Origin: B1 sp964355075
GTDB lineage: Bacteria > Bacteroidota > Bacteroidia > UKL13-3
Reading direction: 5' to 3'
Length of the DNA: 64,000 nt
Assembly (NCBI GenBank): GCA_964355075.1
Contig: CAYHCF010000010.1
Coordinates: 32,690 to 96,689, forward strand
Shown here: positions 7,692 through 16,361 of the stretch, in pieces
Position numbering within the stretch: position 1 is the first letter of the stretch
Layout of the letters: every line of letters starts with the position of its first letter
Made by a program: the position numbers and the translations under genes
The notes under the pieces: generated by a model
Seen by the model: the letters and a program-made list of their open reading frames with translations, nothing else
Database searches by the model: none
Told to the model about the DNA's origin: nothing

Positions 7692-8130
7692 CAGAATCCT
7701 TTCCAAAAGATATGTCATTACTCAATTCATTCGAATCAGTAATCTGATAAGGAAAATGCAACTTTAATTTCTCGCCAACTTTTCCGATAGCTTCGGTCAA
7801 ACCTGTAGTAAATTCTCCTTTTGAAAAATTTGACTGCATAATCTCCCTCGCTTCATTCCAGAACGAATCCTGAACCTTTTCGTGAATTCCTTTATCCCCT
7901 ATAATCGCGAATTTTTTATCATCGGTCGCCAAATAAATTAATACGCCGTTTTGTAAAGCAGTTGTGTGCATTTTCAATTCTGTAAATACCTCCAATGCTC
8001 TTTCAACCGGTTCTATTTTGCAACCTGGTTCAATATGAATTCGAATCTCTCCGGAAGTTTGTTTTTCGGCCAGCCGAATGGCTTCAATAATTTTGGATTG
8101 ATCCGATTTTGAAAATAGTACTTTAGCCAT
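7684..8130 (-). CDS. Soluble TPM domain protein
   Basis: A 148-residue TPM-domain protein without signal peptide or membrane helix. It carries the family start (SKSDQSKIIEAIRLAEKQTSGEIR), VLIYLATDDKKFAIIGDKGI in the centre and the closing amphipathic helix. It overlaps the next TPM gene by 8 bases and so is translated together with it. The N-terminal part before the domain is minimal, so it is the cytoplasmic partner of the membrane TPM protein. The biochemical role of these pairs is not established. Confidence 0.8.
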   Translation of the reverse strand: MAKVLFSKSDQSKIIEAIRLAEKQTSGEIRIHIEPGCKIEPVERALEVFTELKMHTTALQNGVLIYLATDDKKFAIIGDKGIHEKVQDSFWNEAREIMQSNFSKGEFTTGLTEAIGKVGEKLKLHFPYQITDSNELSNDISFGKDSDA

Positions 8131-8142
8131 TTGAATTGTTGA

Positions 8143-8186
8143 GGTTTAAAAATGCAGGATGGAATAAATTACCAACCTGCATTTTT
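8143..8186 (-). terminator. Hairpin terminator between lemA and the TPM pair
   Basis: A perfect 11-bp stem (8148-8158 with 8176-8186) with runs of A and T on both flanks, so it can act in both directions. Leftward, it follows lemA and precedes the TPM genes, which suggests a separate promoter or partial read-through for them. Confidence 0.75.
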
Positions 8187-8190
8187 ATGA

Positions 8191-8781
8191 TTAAAATTTT
8201 ACTTCAGGGGCTTTGTCAGAACCTGCTGTTGCTTCAAAATATCCTTTTTTATCAAACCCAAACATTCCCGCATATAAAACCTGAGGAACGCTGCGTATGT
8301 ATGAATTATAATCCTTTACCACTTCATTGAACTTCTGACGTTCAACGGTAATTCTATTTTCAGTGCCTTCCAGTTGAGATTGCAATTCTTTAAAATTTTC
8401 GGTGGCCTTTAATTGAGGATATTGTTCGGCAACTACCATTAAACGACCCAAAGCCTGGCTTAAATTACCTTGTGATGCCTGGAACTTCTGAATCTGTTCA
8501 GGGCTTAAATTACTTGCATCAATTTTCATCTGAGTTGCACTTGCCCGGGCATTGATCACATCGGTTAATGTTTTTTGCTCAAAATTAGCAACACCTTTAA
8601 CCGTATTAACAAGATTTGGAATCAGATCTGAACGTCTCTGATAAACATTTTCTACCTGACCCCAGGCTGAACTGACAGTTTCCTGTTTGCTCACCATTTT
8701 ATTGTAACTGCCACATCCGTTGAATGCCAGCAATAAAAGAGCTGCTACAACGGCCAAAAGAATAATTGTTCCTTTTTTCAT
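8191..8781 (-). CDS. LemA family protein
   Basis: A 196-residue LemA-fold protein: one N-terminal membrane segment (residues 5-22) that ends in FNGC, a weak lipoprotein-type cysteine, then a long helical bundle. Family blocks seen are the start VENVYQRRSDLIPNLVNTVK and LKATENFKELQSQLEGTENR, followed by YNSYIRSVPQ. Located upstream of two TPM-domain genes in the same direction, as in many bacteria. Envelope-associated; molecular function unknown. Confidence 0.92.
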   Translation of the reverse strand: MKKGTIILLAVVAALLLLAFNGCGSYNKMVSKQETVSSAWGQVENVYQRRSDLIPNLVNTVKGVANFEQKTLTDVINARASATQMKIDASNLSPEQIQKFQASQGNLSQALGRLMVVAEQYPQLKATENFKELQSQLEGTENRITVERQKFNEVVKDYNSYIRSVPQVLYAGMFGFDKKGYFEATAGSDKAPEVKF

Positions 8782-8976
8782 ATTATTATTTATTAAATAT
8801 CCGATGCAAGGTACAAATAATCATCCAAATTATTTTGTCAGTGACAAATTGTTCAATGCTTGACACAAAAAGCATTATTTTAGCCTAAAATTGTCTTTTT
8901 AACATCTAAAACTTAGGTTTGCCTTAATCGTGGCAGGTTTTAGTTGAACCCAAAACAAGTGTAATTTAGTTAAACA

Positions 8977-10047
8977 ATGATTTATAAAGCTGATTGCCTT
9001 CATTTTAAAGGACATATACCGTGCAAACCGCATAAACAAAATGGGTACCATTGCGAGGATTGTCCGGTCTATACGCCCGTTTCCAAACGCATTCTCATTA
9101 TTAAATTAGGTGCTATCGGAGATGTTATAAGAACCACTCCATTGGTAGTAAAATTCAAGACGCTCTACCCCGATTGCAAAATAACCTGGCTTACTTGGAC
9201 ACCGGATATTTTACCCTCCACTCAAATTGATGAAATTTTAAAATGGGATCATAATTCATTGATGTATGTACAAAATGCCACCTGGGATATTGCCATTAAC
9301 CTGGATAAAGAAAAAGAAGCAGGTGCCCTCTTAAAAATAATTGAGGCTGACGAAAAATATGGTTTCATTTTAAAAGACAATGAAATTCAACCCATCAACC
9401 TGTTGGCGCAGCATAAATTTGAAACAGGAATTTTTGATGATGTAAGTCAGTTGAATACGAAAAGCTACCTTCAGGAAATATTTGAAATTTGTGGTTTTGA
9501 ACACAAGGGGGAACCCTATTTAATGGATAACCACAGTGAGAAAGGATACCACTGGAATTTACCTAAAAATAAAAAAATTATTGGAATGAATACCGGATGT
9601 GGAGGCCGTTGGACCACTCGCTTGTGGAGCATTGACAAGTGGGTTGAATTGGTAAGCTTGGTAAGAATACAACATCCTGATTCAGAAATATTATTATTGG
9701 GAGGTGAAGCCGAAGATTTGAGAAATAAAGAAATTCAGAAAAGATCCGGAGCAAACTATCTGGGCTATTTTAGCTTGTTTGAATTCATCAACCTTGTTGA
9801 CCAATGTCACCTGATCATTACTCAAGTTACCATGGGCATGCACATCACCTTAGCTCTTGGCAAAAAGATCATTTTAATGAATAATATCTTTAATCCGCAT
9901 GAATTTGATTTATTCGGGAAAGGAGAAATTGTGATGCCGGATAAAACCTGTAAATGTTTTTACAGAGGGAGCTGTGTGGATGGAACCAGCTGCATGGAAG
10001 AGCTGCCACCTTCAAAAATTTCTGCAGCCATCGCGAGACACTACTAA
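8977..10047 (+). CDS. GT9 family glycosyltransferase (heptosyltransferase-like) with cysteine-rich ends
   Basis: A 356-residue protein with the GT9 fold used for LPS core heptose transfer: RILIIKLGAIGDVIRTTPLV at 38 onward, a Rossmann-like second half with IIGMNTGCGGRWTTRLWS and the nucleotide-sugar block TQVTMGMHITLALGKK. Two additions stand out: cysteines 7, 16, 26 and 29 in front of the GT fold, and 325, 327, 333 and 339 at the end. Both sets could meet in space and bind a metal. The sugar donor is not known, and the gene stands alone, without LPS genes next to it. Confidence 0.82.
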   Translation: MIYKADCLHFKGHIPCKPHKQNGYHCEDCPVYTPVSKRILIIKLGAIGDVIRTTPLVVKFKTLYPDCKITWLTWTPDILPSTQIDEILKWDHNSLMYVQNATWDIAINLDKEKEAGALLKIIEADEKYGFILKDNEIQPINLLAQHKFETGIFDDVSQLNTKSYLQEIFEICGFEHKGEPYLMDNHSEKGYHWNLPKNKKIIGMNTGCGGRWTTRLWSIDKWVELVSLVRIQHPDSEILLLGGEAEDLRNKEIQKRSGANYLGYFSLFEFINLVDQCHLIITQVTMGMHITLALGKKIILMNNIFNPHEFDLFGKGEIVMPDKTCKCFYRGSCVDGTSCMEELPPSKISAAIARHY

Positions 10048-10100
10048 TACCGTGAAATAATAAAATATGGTTTTATGGAAACCTGAACCCATTGCCCTAT

Positions 10101-10553
10101 TTATAATAGTTGGGTACTGTGCTTTTTGGTATCCACTTTTTCTATAATTTTTTCGATTTTACCTTTTTCATTTATGACAAAAGTAGTGCGTAAAATTCCC
10201 ATATACTTTCTCCCATACATACTTTTTTCACCCCAAACCCCATACGCTTCGGAAACAGAATGATCTTCATCAGCCAAAAGTGAAAACGGCAAATTATATT
10301 TTGCTATAAACTTAATGTGAGCGGATCCCTTATCCGGGCTGACACCAAGAATTTCGTAGCCCTGCGCAATAAAACTATGGTAATTATCACGCAGATCACA
10401 TGCTTCCGCAGTACATCCGGGCGTAGCATCTTTTGGATAAAAATACAATATCAGCTTTTTGCCCTTATAGTCGGCTAAAGAAATTTTCTTGCCATTTTCA
10501 TTTGTAGCGAAAAATGCGGGAGCTTTATCTCCTTCTTTTAATATAATAGCCAT
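10101..10553 (-). CDS. bcp: Peroxiredoxin Bcp/PrxQ
   Basis: A 150-residue thioredoxin-dependent peroxidase. The peroxidatic Cys47 and resolving Cys52 lie in KDATPGCTAEACDLRD, the five-residue spacing of the alpha-type PrxQ. Other family marks are ILYFYP, ILGVSPD and the C-terminal RTTFVINEKGKI. Length matches E. coli Bcp. It is oriented toward the convergent GT9 gene; an M23 peptidase gene lies on its upstream side. Confidence 0.95.
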   Translation of the reverse strand: MAIILKEGDKAPAFFATNENGKKISLADYKGKKLILYFYPKDATPGCTAEACDLRDNYHSFIAQGYEILGVSPDKGSAHIKFIAKYNLPFSLLADEDHSVSEAYGVWGEKSMYGRKYMGILRTTFVINEKGKIEKIIEKVDTKKHSTQLL

Positions 10554-10583
10554 AGGTTTTATTTTAGGTTTTATAAATTGATT

Positions 10584-12431
10584 TTAAAATTTTTCAGAGA
10601 GCCATGGACTGTACTCCTTTTCAGTTTTGTTTCCTTTTCTATCGGTAACAATTATGATCAGATCCGGTTTTAATTCAAGCAAACTATCGTTTTTAATTTT
10701 GTCAATCTCCTTCTGCAAATCAAAATATAGTTCATCAAAGCGATAAGTTAATAAATTATTCTTGGCATCAAAATCTAACAGGATCCATTTACCATCCAGG
10801 TAGGCTTCGTACTTATCTATACCGGAAAAATTGTCTTTAATTTCAAAATCCCATTTTAAAGTATCTTCGGGGTGCTCCTCATCTTTCAAAAAAACTTGTT
10901 TTACGGTAGGTGCGATCGTGTCGATACAGACAAAATAACTTCCAAAATTTGTCATCTTCCCATGAACAAATCCGTTTTCATAGTACCCACCTGCTGAACG
11001 AAAGTTATTTTCATTTTTATCAAAATAGGCCAATAATAATTTATTCTGAAGGGATTTGGGAGTATAAAATGGCTTAATGGAAATATCGGCAGATTTATGG
11101 ATCGGCGTAAGCGGATGATGAATTCTATACGTATTTGAATAAGCGTTCTTTAAAGGCTCGCTAACGTCAAATTCATAAAATATCGTATCATAAATTGCAC
11201 ACGGATCCATTTTTAAAACGAAATCCTGTCTCTTAATTAGATTCTCTTTTAAGGGGTAAAAAGCTTTCTTTCCTTTTATGTTGTTATTGTATTCAAGCCT
11301 ATCTATGTTAGATTTTTTTAAAGCTGTTTTATAACATAACCTCAGGTTAAACTGGTTATTATTATAATCAATCACCCTTATATCAAAATAACCGCATTGA
11401 TTTGGATTCAGGTAGAATCTGCCTTTTAATAAATCAGACTTATAGCTGCTGAATTCATTTCCATCATCGACAAAACATTTCTGTATCCTTGTTTTTTCAA
11501 GTTTATAATAGGGATAATCAATATGCGCATTGATAAATTTATTTTCATCAAACGCAAATTTGCTCAACTGATGTTGAAATTTAAATTTCCCATCTAACCA
11601 AAGCTGGTACTGATAAATCACCTTTTCATCCTTGGCATTATGAATATAATCATAGGCTTCAATTCCTATTCCGTATAAATCGGGGTCAAACTGAATGGTA
11701 TCGATAAATAAAAAAAACGAATCACAATTCAGGAGTTGTTTGGGTTGTAGAAAGATTCTTTTTTTAAGCAATAACCCTTCTGTTACGAATTTATAAAAAT
11801 GTACACTCAGAATAGTTGGTTTCAGGCTATCCTGTAATGGCATCCCGAAAAGAAGTGGATTAATTATTTTTTCGGATTTCGTATCCCTGATTTCATAGTG
11901 AAGATGAGGGCCTGTGCTACCCCCACTATTTCCACTATAACCAATGGTATCGCCCTTTTTTACGAAAAACACCGGCCTTTCAAATATTTTATCCAATTCG
12001 AATCTCTGATTCTGATATTGATATTGGTGTATCCATTTTGCAAGCGGGCCATTGTATCTCTGAAGATGACCATAAACAGTCGTATAGCCATTTGGATGAT
12101 CAATATAAACAGCTTTTCCGTAACCTCCACTTTGAATTTTTATCCTTGAAATATAACCATCTGCCGACGCATAAACCGGCAAGCCTTCCCTTTGATTGGT
12201 TCTTAAATCTGCACCACTGTGAAAATGATTGTCACGCAAGCCTCCAAACGGGGATATATAATTAGGAAGTGAATCGAGCGGGTAACGAAAATAGTTTTGG
12301 GGATAGGGTTGAGCAACAGATTTGAAAATTAAAAAATTAAAAAATTGCAAGATTAAAATGGTTAGAACCTTAATCAAATTCCAAGCATGCAAGTAACACT
12401 TCATCCGTCCAAAATGCTTAAATAAACTCAT
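10584..12431 (-). CDS. Secreted M23 family metallopeptidase (LytM/DUF-rich, 615 aa)
   Basis: An exported peptidoglycan-endopeptidase-like protein. A hydrophobic N terminus (to about residue 40, ending in SVAQ) is followed directly by the LytM domain: HFHSGADLR supplies the first zinc His and Asp, YGKAVYIDH and TVYGHLQRY follow, and TGPHLHYEIRD gives the HxH pair. The catalytic set is complete. The remaining 400 residues are beta-rich, without a named domain, typical of Bacteroidota M23 proteins. The start overlaps the FAH gene by ATGA (12428-12431); Met10 at 12404 is an alternative. Part of the signal-peptide core is encoded by an AT-rich tandem repeat. Confidence 0.85.
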   Translation of the reverse strand: MSLFKHFGRMKCYLHAWNLIKVLTILILQFFNFLIFKSVAQPYPQNYFRYPLDSLPNYISPFGGLRDNHFHSGADLRTNQREGLPVYASADGYISRIKIQSGGYGKAVYIDHPNGYTTVYGHLQRYNGPLAKWIHQYQYQNQRFELDKIFERPVFFVKKGDTIGYSGNSGGSTGPHLHYEIRDTKSEKIINPLLFGMPLQDSLKPTILSVHFYKFVTEGLLLKKRIFLQPKQLLNCDSFFLFIDTIQFDPDLYGIGIEAYDYIHNAKDEKVIYQYQLWLDGKFKFQHQLSKFAFDENKFINAHIDYPYYKLEKTRIQKCFVDDGNEFSSYKSDLLKGRFYLNPNQCGYFDIRVIDYNNNQFNLRLCYKTALKKSNIDRLEYNNNIKGKKAFYPLKENLIKRQDFVLKMDPCAIYDTIFYEFDVSEPLKNAYSNTYRIHHPLTPIHKSADISIKPFYTPKSLQNKLLLAYFDKNENNFRSAGGYYENGFVHGKMTNFGSYFVCIDTIAPTVKQVFLKDEEHPEDTLKWDFEIKDNFSGIDKYEAYLDGKWILLDFDAKNNLLTYRFDELYFDLQKEIDKIKNDSLLELKPDLIIIVTDRKGNKTEKEYSPWLSEKF

Positions 12432-13054
12432 TTTACCTCACAACTCAGCATTAATTTATCTTCAATATATCCTTCCAACTTGTCTCCAATTTCCACCTTT
12501 CCTACACCAGCCGGAGTTCCGGTATAAATCAGATCCCCTACTTTTAATGTAAAATATTGCGATACAAAAGCGATTATTTTTTCAAAAGAAAAAATCATGT
12601 CTTTGGTATTTCCCTTCTGAACCAAAATTCCATTTTTATTCAAAGAGAAATTAATTTCGGTGCGTGTTACTGAACCCGCCTCACCGGTTTTCAGGTAAGG
12701 AATAAAATTGCCCAAAGGGGCTGAAGCGTCAAATCCTTTCGCCAATTCCCATGGAAGTCCTTTTGCTTTCAAGTTGGTTTGCAAATCACGTGCGGTAAAA
12801 TCTATTCCTATCCCAATTTCATTAAAATAATGATGGGCAAACTGCTCCTGAATTTTTTTGCCCACTTTATTAATTTTAATAACCAATTCTATTTCATGGT
12901 GCACATCCCTGCTAAAATCTGGCAAATAAAATGGTTCTCCATTTTTAAGGAGTGCAGTATCCGGTTTACTGAATATTACCGGATTTTCAGGAATGGCATT
13001 TCCTAATTCTTTTGCATGTTCACCATAGTTTCTTCCGACACAGAATATTTTCAT
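12428..13054 (-). CDS. Fumarylacetoacetate hydrolase family protein (YcgM/FAHD1-like)
   Basis: A 208-residue FAH-fold enzyme that fits the short acylpyruvase/oxaloacetate decarboxylase branch. It starts KIFCVGRNYGEHAKELGN, carries the metal ligands in VHHEIELVIKI (two Glu) and IGIDFTARDLQ (Asp), and closes with GDLIYTGTPAGVG. Cytoplasmic. It is translationally coupled (4-base overlap) to a secreted M23 peptidase, with no evident metabolic link. The substrate cannot be decided from sequence. Confidence 0.88.
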   Translation of the reverse strand: MKIFCVGRNYGEHAKELGNAIPENPVIFSKPDTALLKNGEPFYLPDFSRDVHHEIELVIKINKVGKKIQEQFAHHYFNEIGIGIDFTARDLQTNLKAKGLPWELAKGFDASAPLGNFIPYLKTGEAGSVTRTEINFSLNKNGILVQKGNTKDMIFSFEKIIAFVSQYFTLKVGDLIYTGTPAGVGKVEIGDKLEGYIEDKLMLSCEVK

Positions 13055-13129
13055 GATTTGTTTTTAGAAAGTGTAATAAACATATAACTACTTGTAAGCT
13101 CAAATATAAAGTATTTTTGAATTCGTTTT

Positions 13130-14302
13130 TCAGGTAATTTTCATACCTAAAAACCGTTTTTTGAACCACAATTCAAAACTTGGATCTATTAAAAAATATT
13201 CGCCCTTGCGTTTATCAATAATCTCATCAAAGTCTAATGCTTTAAGCGTTTTGGTAACATTGGCCGATGAACCCAAATTAAATTCATTGATTACTGCACC
13301 TGAACTCAAACCAGAATGATATCCATTGGCAATGGCTTTGATGATAGAAATCTTTGAATTGCTCATACTTTCCGCTTCCCGTTCAAATAAATTTTCATTT
13401 TGATTTATGAGATCTTCAATGGAGGCAATTAAATCCGTATCTTTAACCAGCTTGTCCGACCTGATCCAAAGTAAATAACACAATTGCTGGATATAATAAG
13501 GATGGCATTGCATCAGATCAATAATTTTAGAAACCTGATCCTGCTTTATTTTCTTTTTCCCTTTTAAAAAAGCATTGGTAATAAATGTATCCCAATGTTT
13601 AGCCGCAATTTTTTCAAGATACATCATATCCCCAAAACGATAAAATGGCATGCTTTTTTTTTCGAAAAGTTGTACCAACAAACTTCTTTTGCTGCCAAAT
13701 AAACAATAGGTCACATTCTGGTGCTGCTGCCAAAAACTTCTTAATCTTTTTTGGAAAGAAAGACTTTCGGTAAAACCATCAATATTTTGAAATTCATCAA
13801 TACAAATAATTATTTTAAGCTTTTTTGTTTTAGCAATTTTTTCAGGCAAATTTAAAATGGTTTCATAATTTTTTTTGATATCCTTTACATCAAAACTTAA
13901 TTCAAACTCATGAGAGGCATCTCCCCCAATACTAACTTTTGGAGTTACATTTTGCAAAAACAATTTGGCATTATTGATCCATTCGTCAAATTTTGTTGAA
14001 CTGCATTTTATAATTTCTTTTGCATAAGCCTCATAGAATTCTGATTCAGTACGGATACTAAATAAATCAATATAAGCAAACCGGTACTGCTTATTGGCAC
14101 GGTGCATTGCAGTTCCCACTTCTTTAACAAGACTCGACTTTCCCCATCTTCTTGGTGAAATCAAAATGGTATTCACCCGATTGGCAAAATTAAGAGCAAG
14201 TCTTTTCTTTTCTGATGTCCTGTTCACAAAAGTGTCGCCAACAGCTACCCGGCCAAAAGCAAATGGAGAATTGTATTCTTCTAAGAAAGATAAATCCATC
14301 AC
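13130..14302 (-). CDS. P-loop ATPase of the archaeal-type ATPase_2 family with winged helix
   Basis: A 390-residue STAND/MNS-type AAA+ ATPase. Walker A is PRRWGKSS (50-57), Walker B is IIICIDE (164-170), followed by the sensor block YCLFGSKRSLL. The C-terminal third (about 300-390) looks like a winged-helix domain ending in DPSFELWFKKRF, a common closing motif in this family. No membrane segment. Such genes are scattered singly in Bacteroidota and archaea; function unproven. Its promoter region carries three copies of a 14-base repeat. Confidence 0.82.
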   Translation of the reverse strand: MMDLSFLEEYNSPFAFGRVAVGDTFVNRTSEKKRLALNFANRVNTILISPRRWGKSSLVKEVGTAMHRANKQYRFAYIDLFSIRTESEFYEAYAKEIIKCSSTKFDEWINNAKLFLQNVTPKVSIGGDASHEFELSFDVKDIKKNYETILNLPEKIAKTKKLKIIICIDEFQNIDGFTESLSFQKRLRSFWQQHQNVTYCLFGSKRSLLVQLFEKKSMPFYRFGDMMYLEKIAAKHWDTFITNAFLKGKKKIKQDQVSKIIDLMQCHPYYIQQLCYLLWIRSDKLVKDTDLIASIEDLINQNENLFEREAESMSNSKISIIKAIANGYHSGLSSGAVINEFNLGSSANVTKTLKALDFDEIIDKRKGEYFLIDPSFELWFKKRFLGMKIT

Positions 14303-14319
14303 TAAATTGATTTAGACTA

Positions 14320-14350
14320 CAAATATAATACAATTAGTTTACTAACCAAG
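14320..14350 (-). promoter_or_regulatory. Promoter of the ATPase_2 gene
   Basis: On the reverse strand TATATTTG (14327-14320) is a perfect -7 box; 19 bases upstream is CTTG (14350-14347), inside the first repeat copy. The leader to the start at 14302 is only about 10-12 bases. Confidence 0.6.
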
Positions 14351-14390
14351 TAGTAACTAACCAAGTAGTAACTAACTACCTGGTTAGTTA
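14341..14390. repeat. Two direct and one inverted copy of a 14-base repeat over a promoter
   Basis: ACTAACCAAGTAGT occurs at 14341-14354 and 14356-14369, and inverted with one change at 14377-14390. The second and third copies form a 16-bp stem (14354-14369 with 14375-14390; one G-U on the reverse-strand RNA) around 5 bases. The first copy overlaps the -33 region of the ATPase promoter, so an operator is the best reading. No T run follows, which speaks against a terminator. Confidence 0.8.
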
Positions 14391-14405
14391 TCAAAAAGCC
14401 TATAA

Positions 14406-16109
14406 TTACTGCGCTTCGGCCAATTTCTGCTCAACAAATAACATCAAATCTTTGATGTAGTTCTGAGAAAAATTAAATTCGATTCCGGCTGTTTTATATA
14501 TTTCACCTATGGTTTTTGTGTACCCTAAACTTAAAGCCGCTTTGTATTGTTCAAGGGTTTTGGTTTTATTGGAATGGTAGTTTTTCCAAACAGCCAAAGC
14601 TCCCAACTGGGCCATTCCATATTCAATATAGTAAAATGGCACTTCAAATAAATGCAATTGTTTTTGCCAGGTATAAGCCTGCACTTCCTCATATCCTGAC
14701 CAATCAACCATACCGGTGCCAAATTCTTTGTTTAACTGTGTCCAATATGTTTTGCGTTCTTCAAGAGTATGGCCTGGGTTTGAGTAAAGCCAGTGTTGAA
14801 ATTTATCTATGGTTGCAATCCATGGCAATATTTTTATGATGCCCTCTAAGTGTTCTTTTTTAGCCCTGTTTAAATCTTCCTTATTGTGATAAAACGCATC
14901 CTGCCCGTCGTAACTGATTAATTCCATGCTCATACTGGCCAACTCGGCTACTTCGCTTGGGCAATTTTTGAATCCTGCCAATTCTAAATCTTTGCTTAAG
15001 AACGAATGTACTGCATGACCGCCCTCATGCACCATGGTTTCCACATCCCGGGTTGAGCTTGCAGAATTCATAAAAATGAAAGGCACACTGGTTTCAGCCA
15101 TCGGATAATTATACCCACCCGGTGCCTTTCCCTTTCTGCTTTCCAGATCTAAGCGCCCCATGTCATCCATTGTTTGAATACACCAAGCAAAATAATCATC
15201 TACTTTTTTAAAACATTTAATCGTTTTATACAACAAATCTGCACCACTGGTGAATGGCTCAAGGGCTGGGCGATTACCGGTATCAACTTCCATATCCCAT
15301 GGTCTCAAATCGTGACCTAATTCTTGCTTTCTGGTTTCGTTAAATATTTTTATTAAGGGGATAACTTCCTTTTGAATTGCATCATGAAAGGCAAAACAGT
15401 CCTCCGGGTTATAATCAAACCTACCCATGGCCGCAAACATATAATCTCTGAAATTCTTAAACCCGGCATTTACCGCAACCTGATGCCTGAGAGCAATCAA
15501 TCGGTTAAATAACTCATCCAGTTCTGTTTTGTGTTCAGCCCTTTTTGAATTAATCTTAATAAATGCTTCTTCTCTTTTAGCTCTATCCGGATTTTTCAGG
15601 TAATTTGAAGCTTGTTGTAAAGTTAGCTCCTTGCCCTCCATTTCAACGCTTAAGCTACCCATAATGGAACCATACTTTTGAGATTCAGTAGCAATTTCAG
15701 CTTGTAAGGCAACATTTTCCTCTCTAAAAATTTCAATCTCTTTTTTAATACCCCGCAGATAAATGAAATACTTATTGGGTTCTAAATCATTTGTGAATTC
15801 ACAATGAATTAACTTTTGATTCAATTTATCATTTAAGGGTGCTATTTTAGGTTCAATTGCAGTCACAAAAAACAAATAGGCTTTTTCAAGCTCTTTATTT
15901 CTCGTATCGCAGGTCATATGAACATAACGCCAGGCCAAATCCTCACTTACAAATGCTTCCAATTCGCTTCTGTCTTTAAGCCATTTTCCCAATTCCTCCT
16001 TTGAACCTATTTCGCGGTCAAGTAATTGGTTAAAATACGGTTCCAGTATTCCCCACTCTGTAACTTTTAATTTATCCGGTAAAAACCGGCGATGAATAAT
16101 CGTAATCAT
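14406..16109 (-). CDS. M3 family oligoendopeptidase (PepF-like)
   Basis: A 567-residue zinc oligopeptidase, the usual length for the family. The HExxH zinc motif is HEGGH at 361-365 (MVHEGGHAVHSF), and the third ligand Glu lies in the following helix (CPSEVAELASMSMELI). The helical N-terminal half with ALRHQVAVNAGFKNFRDYM is typical. No signal peptide, so it should degrade short peptides in the cytoplasm. It stands alone, upstream of the repeat element at 14341-14390. Confidence 0.92.
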   Translation of the reverse strand: MITIIHRRFLPDKLKVTEWGILEPYFNQLLDREIGSKEELGKWLKDRSELEAFVSEDLAWRYVHMTCDTRNKELEKAYLFFVTAIEPKIAPLNDKLNQKLIHCEFTNDLEPNKYFIYLRGIKKEIEIFREENVALQAEIATESQKYGSIMGSLSVEMEGKELTLQQASNYLKNPDRAKREEAFIKINSKRAEHKTELDELFNRLIALRHQVAVNAGFKNFRDYMFAAMGRFDYNPEDCFAFHDAIQKEVIPLIKIFNETRKQELGHDLRPWDMEVDTGNRPALEPFTSGADLLYKTIKCFKKVDDYFAWCIQTMDDMGRLDLESRKGKAPGGYNYPMAETSVPFIFMNSASSTRDVETMVHEGGHAVHSFLSKDLELAGFKNCPSEVAELASMSMELISYDGQDAFYHNKEDLNRAKKEHLEGIIKILPWIATIDKFQHWLYSNPGHTLEERKTYWTQLNKEFGTGMVDWSGYEEVQAYTWQKQLHLFEVPFYYIEYGMAQLGALAVWKNYHSNKTKTLEQYKAALSLGYTKTIGEIYKTAGIEFNFSQNYIKDLMLFVEQKLAEAQ

Positions 16110-16303
16110 GCCTTTTTGATTGTAGTTGTGTAATATTTTTTATAACTGTGCGAATTAAAAGCTTGTTTTCACAAATTCATAGAATAATTCAATATGTTTT
16201 GCAACTCCTGATAATAGCTGGGTTTCACATTATAAATCAATAATTAATATCTGTCACAAGAAATTAAGCTATTGTCATATTTGCAAAATATGGTAATAAA
16301 TCA

Positions 16304-16334
16304 TTTTTTAAGATTTTGATCCTAAACATCTTTG
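16304..16334 (+). promoter_or_regulatory. Possible tryptophanase promoter
   Basis: TTTT (16304-16307), 19 bases, CATCTTTG (16327-16334; one mismatch to TAnnTTTG), 27 bases before the start codon at 16362. CATATTTG at 16276-16283 is an alternative. The 252-base gap 16110-16361 holds nothing else I can support, and no TnaC-like leader peptide. Confidence 0.35.
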
Positions 16335-16361
16335 GCACTTATAACTTCCAGAATTATTATT

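Noticed and set aside
13130..14302. Antiviral defence ATPase
   Set aside because: Family members are scattered and of unknown role; no other defence gene is near.
14341..14390. CRISPR array
   Set aside because: Only three units, no spacers, no cas genes, one unit inverted.
14354..14390. Intrinsic terminator of the M3 peptidase gene
   Set aside because: Stem is AT-rich and no T run follows; promoter overlap fits an operator better.
16110..16361. TnaC-like leader peptide
   Set aside because: No short ORF with the needed Trp and Pro codons.
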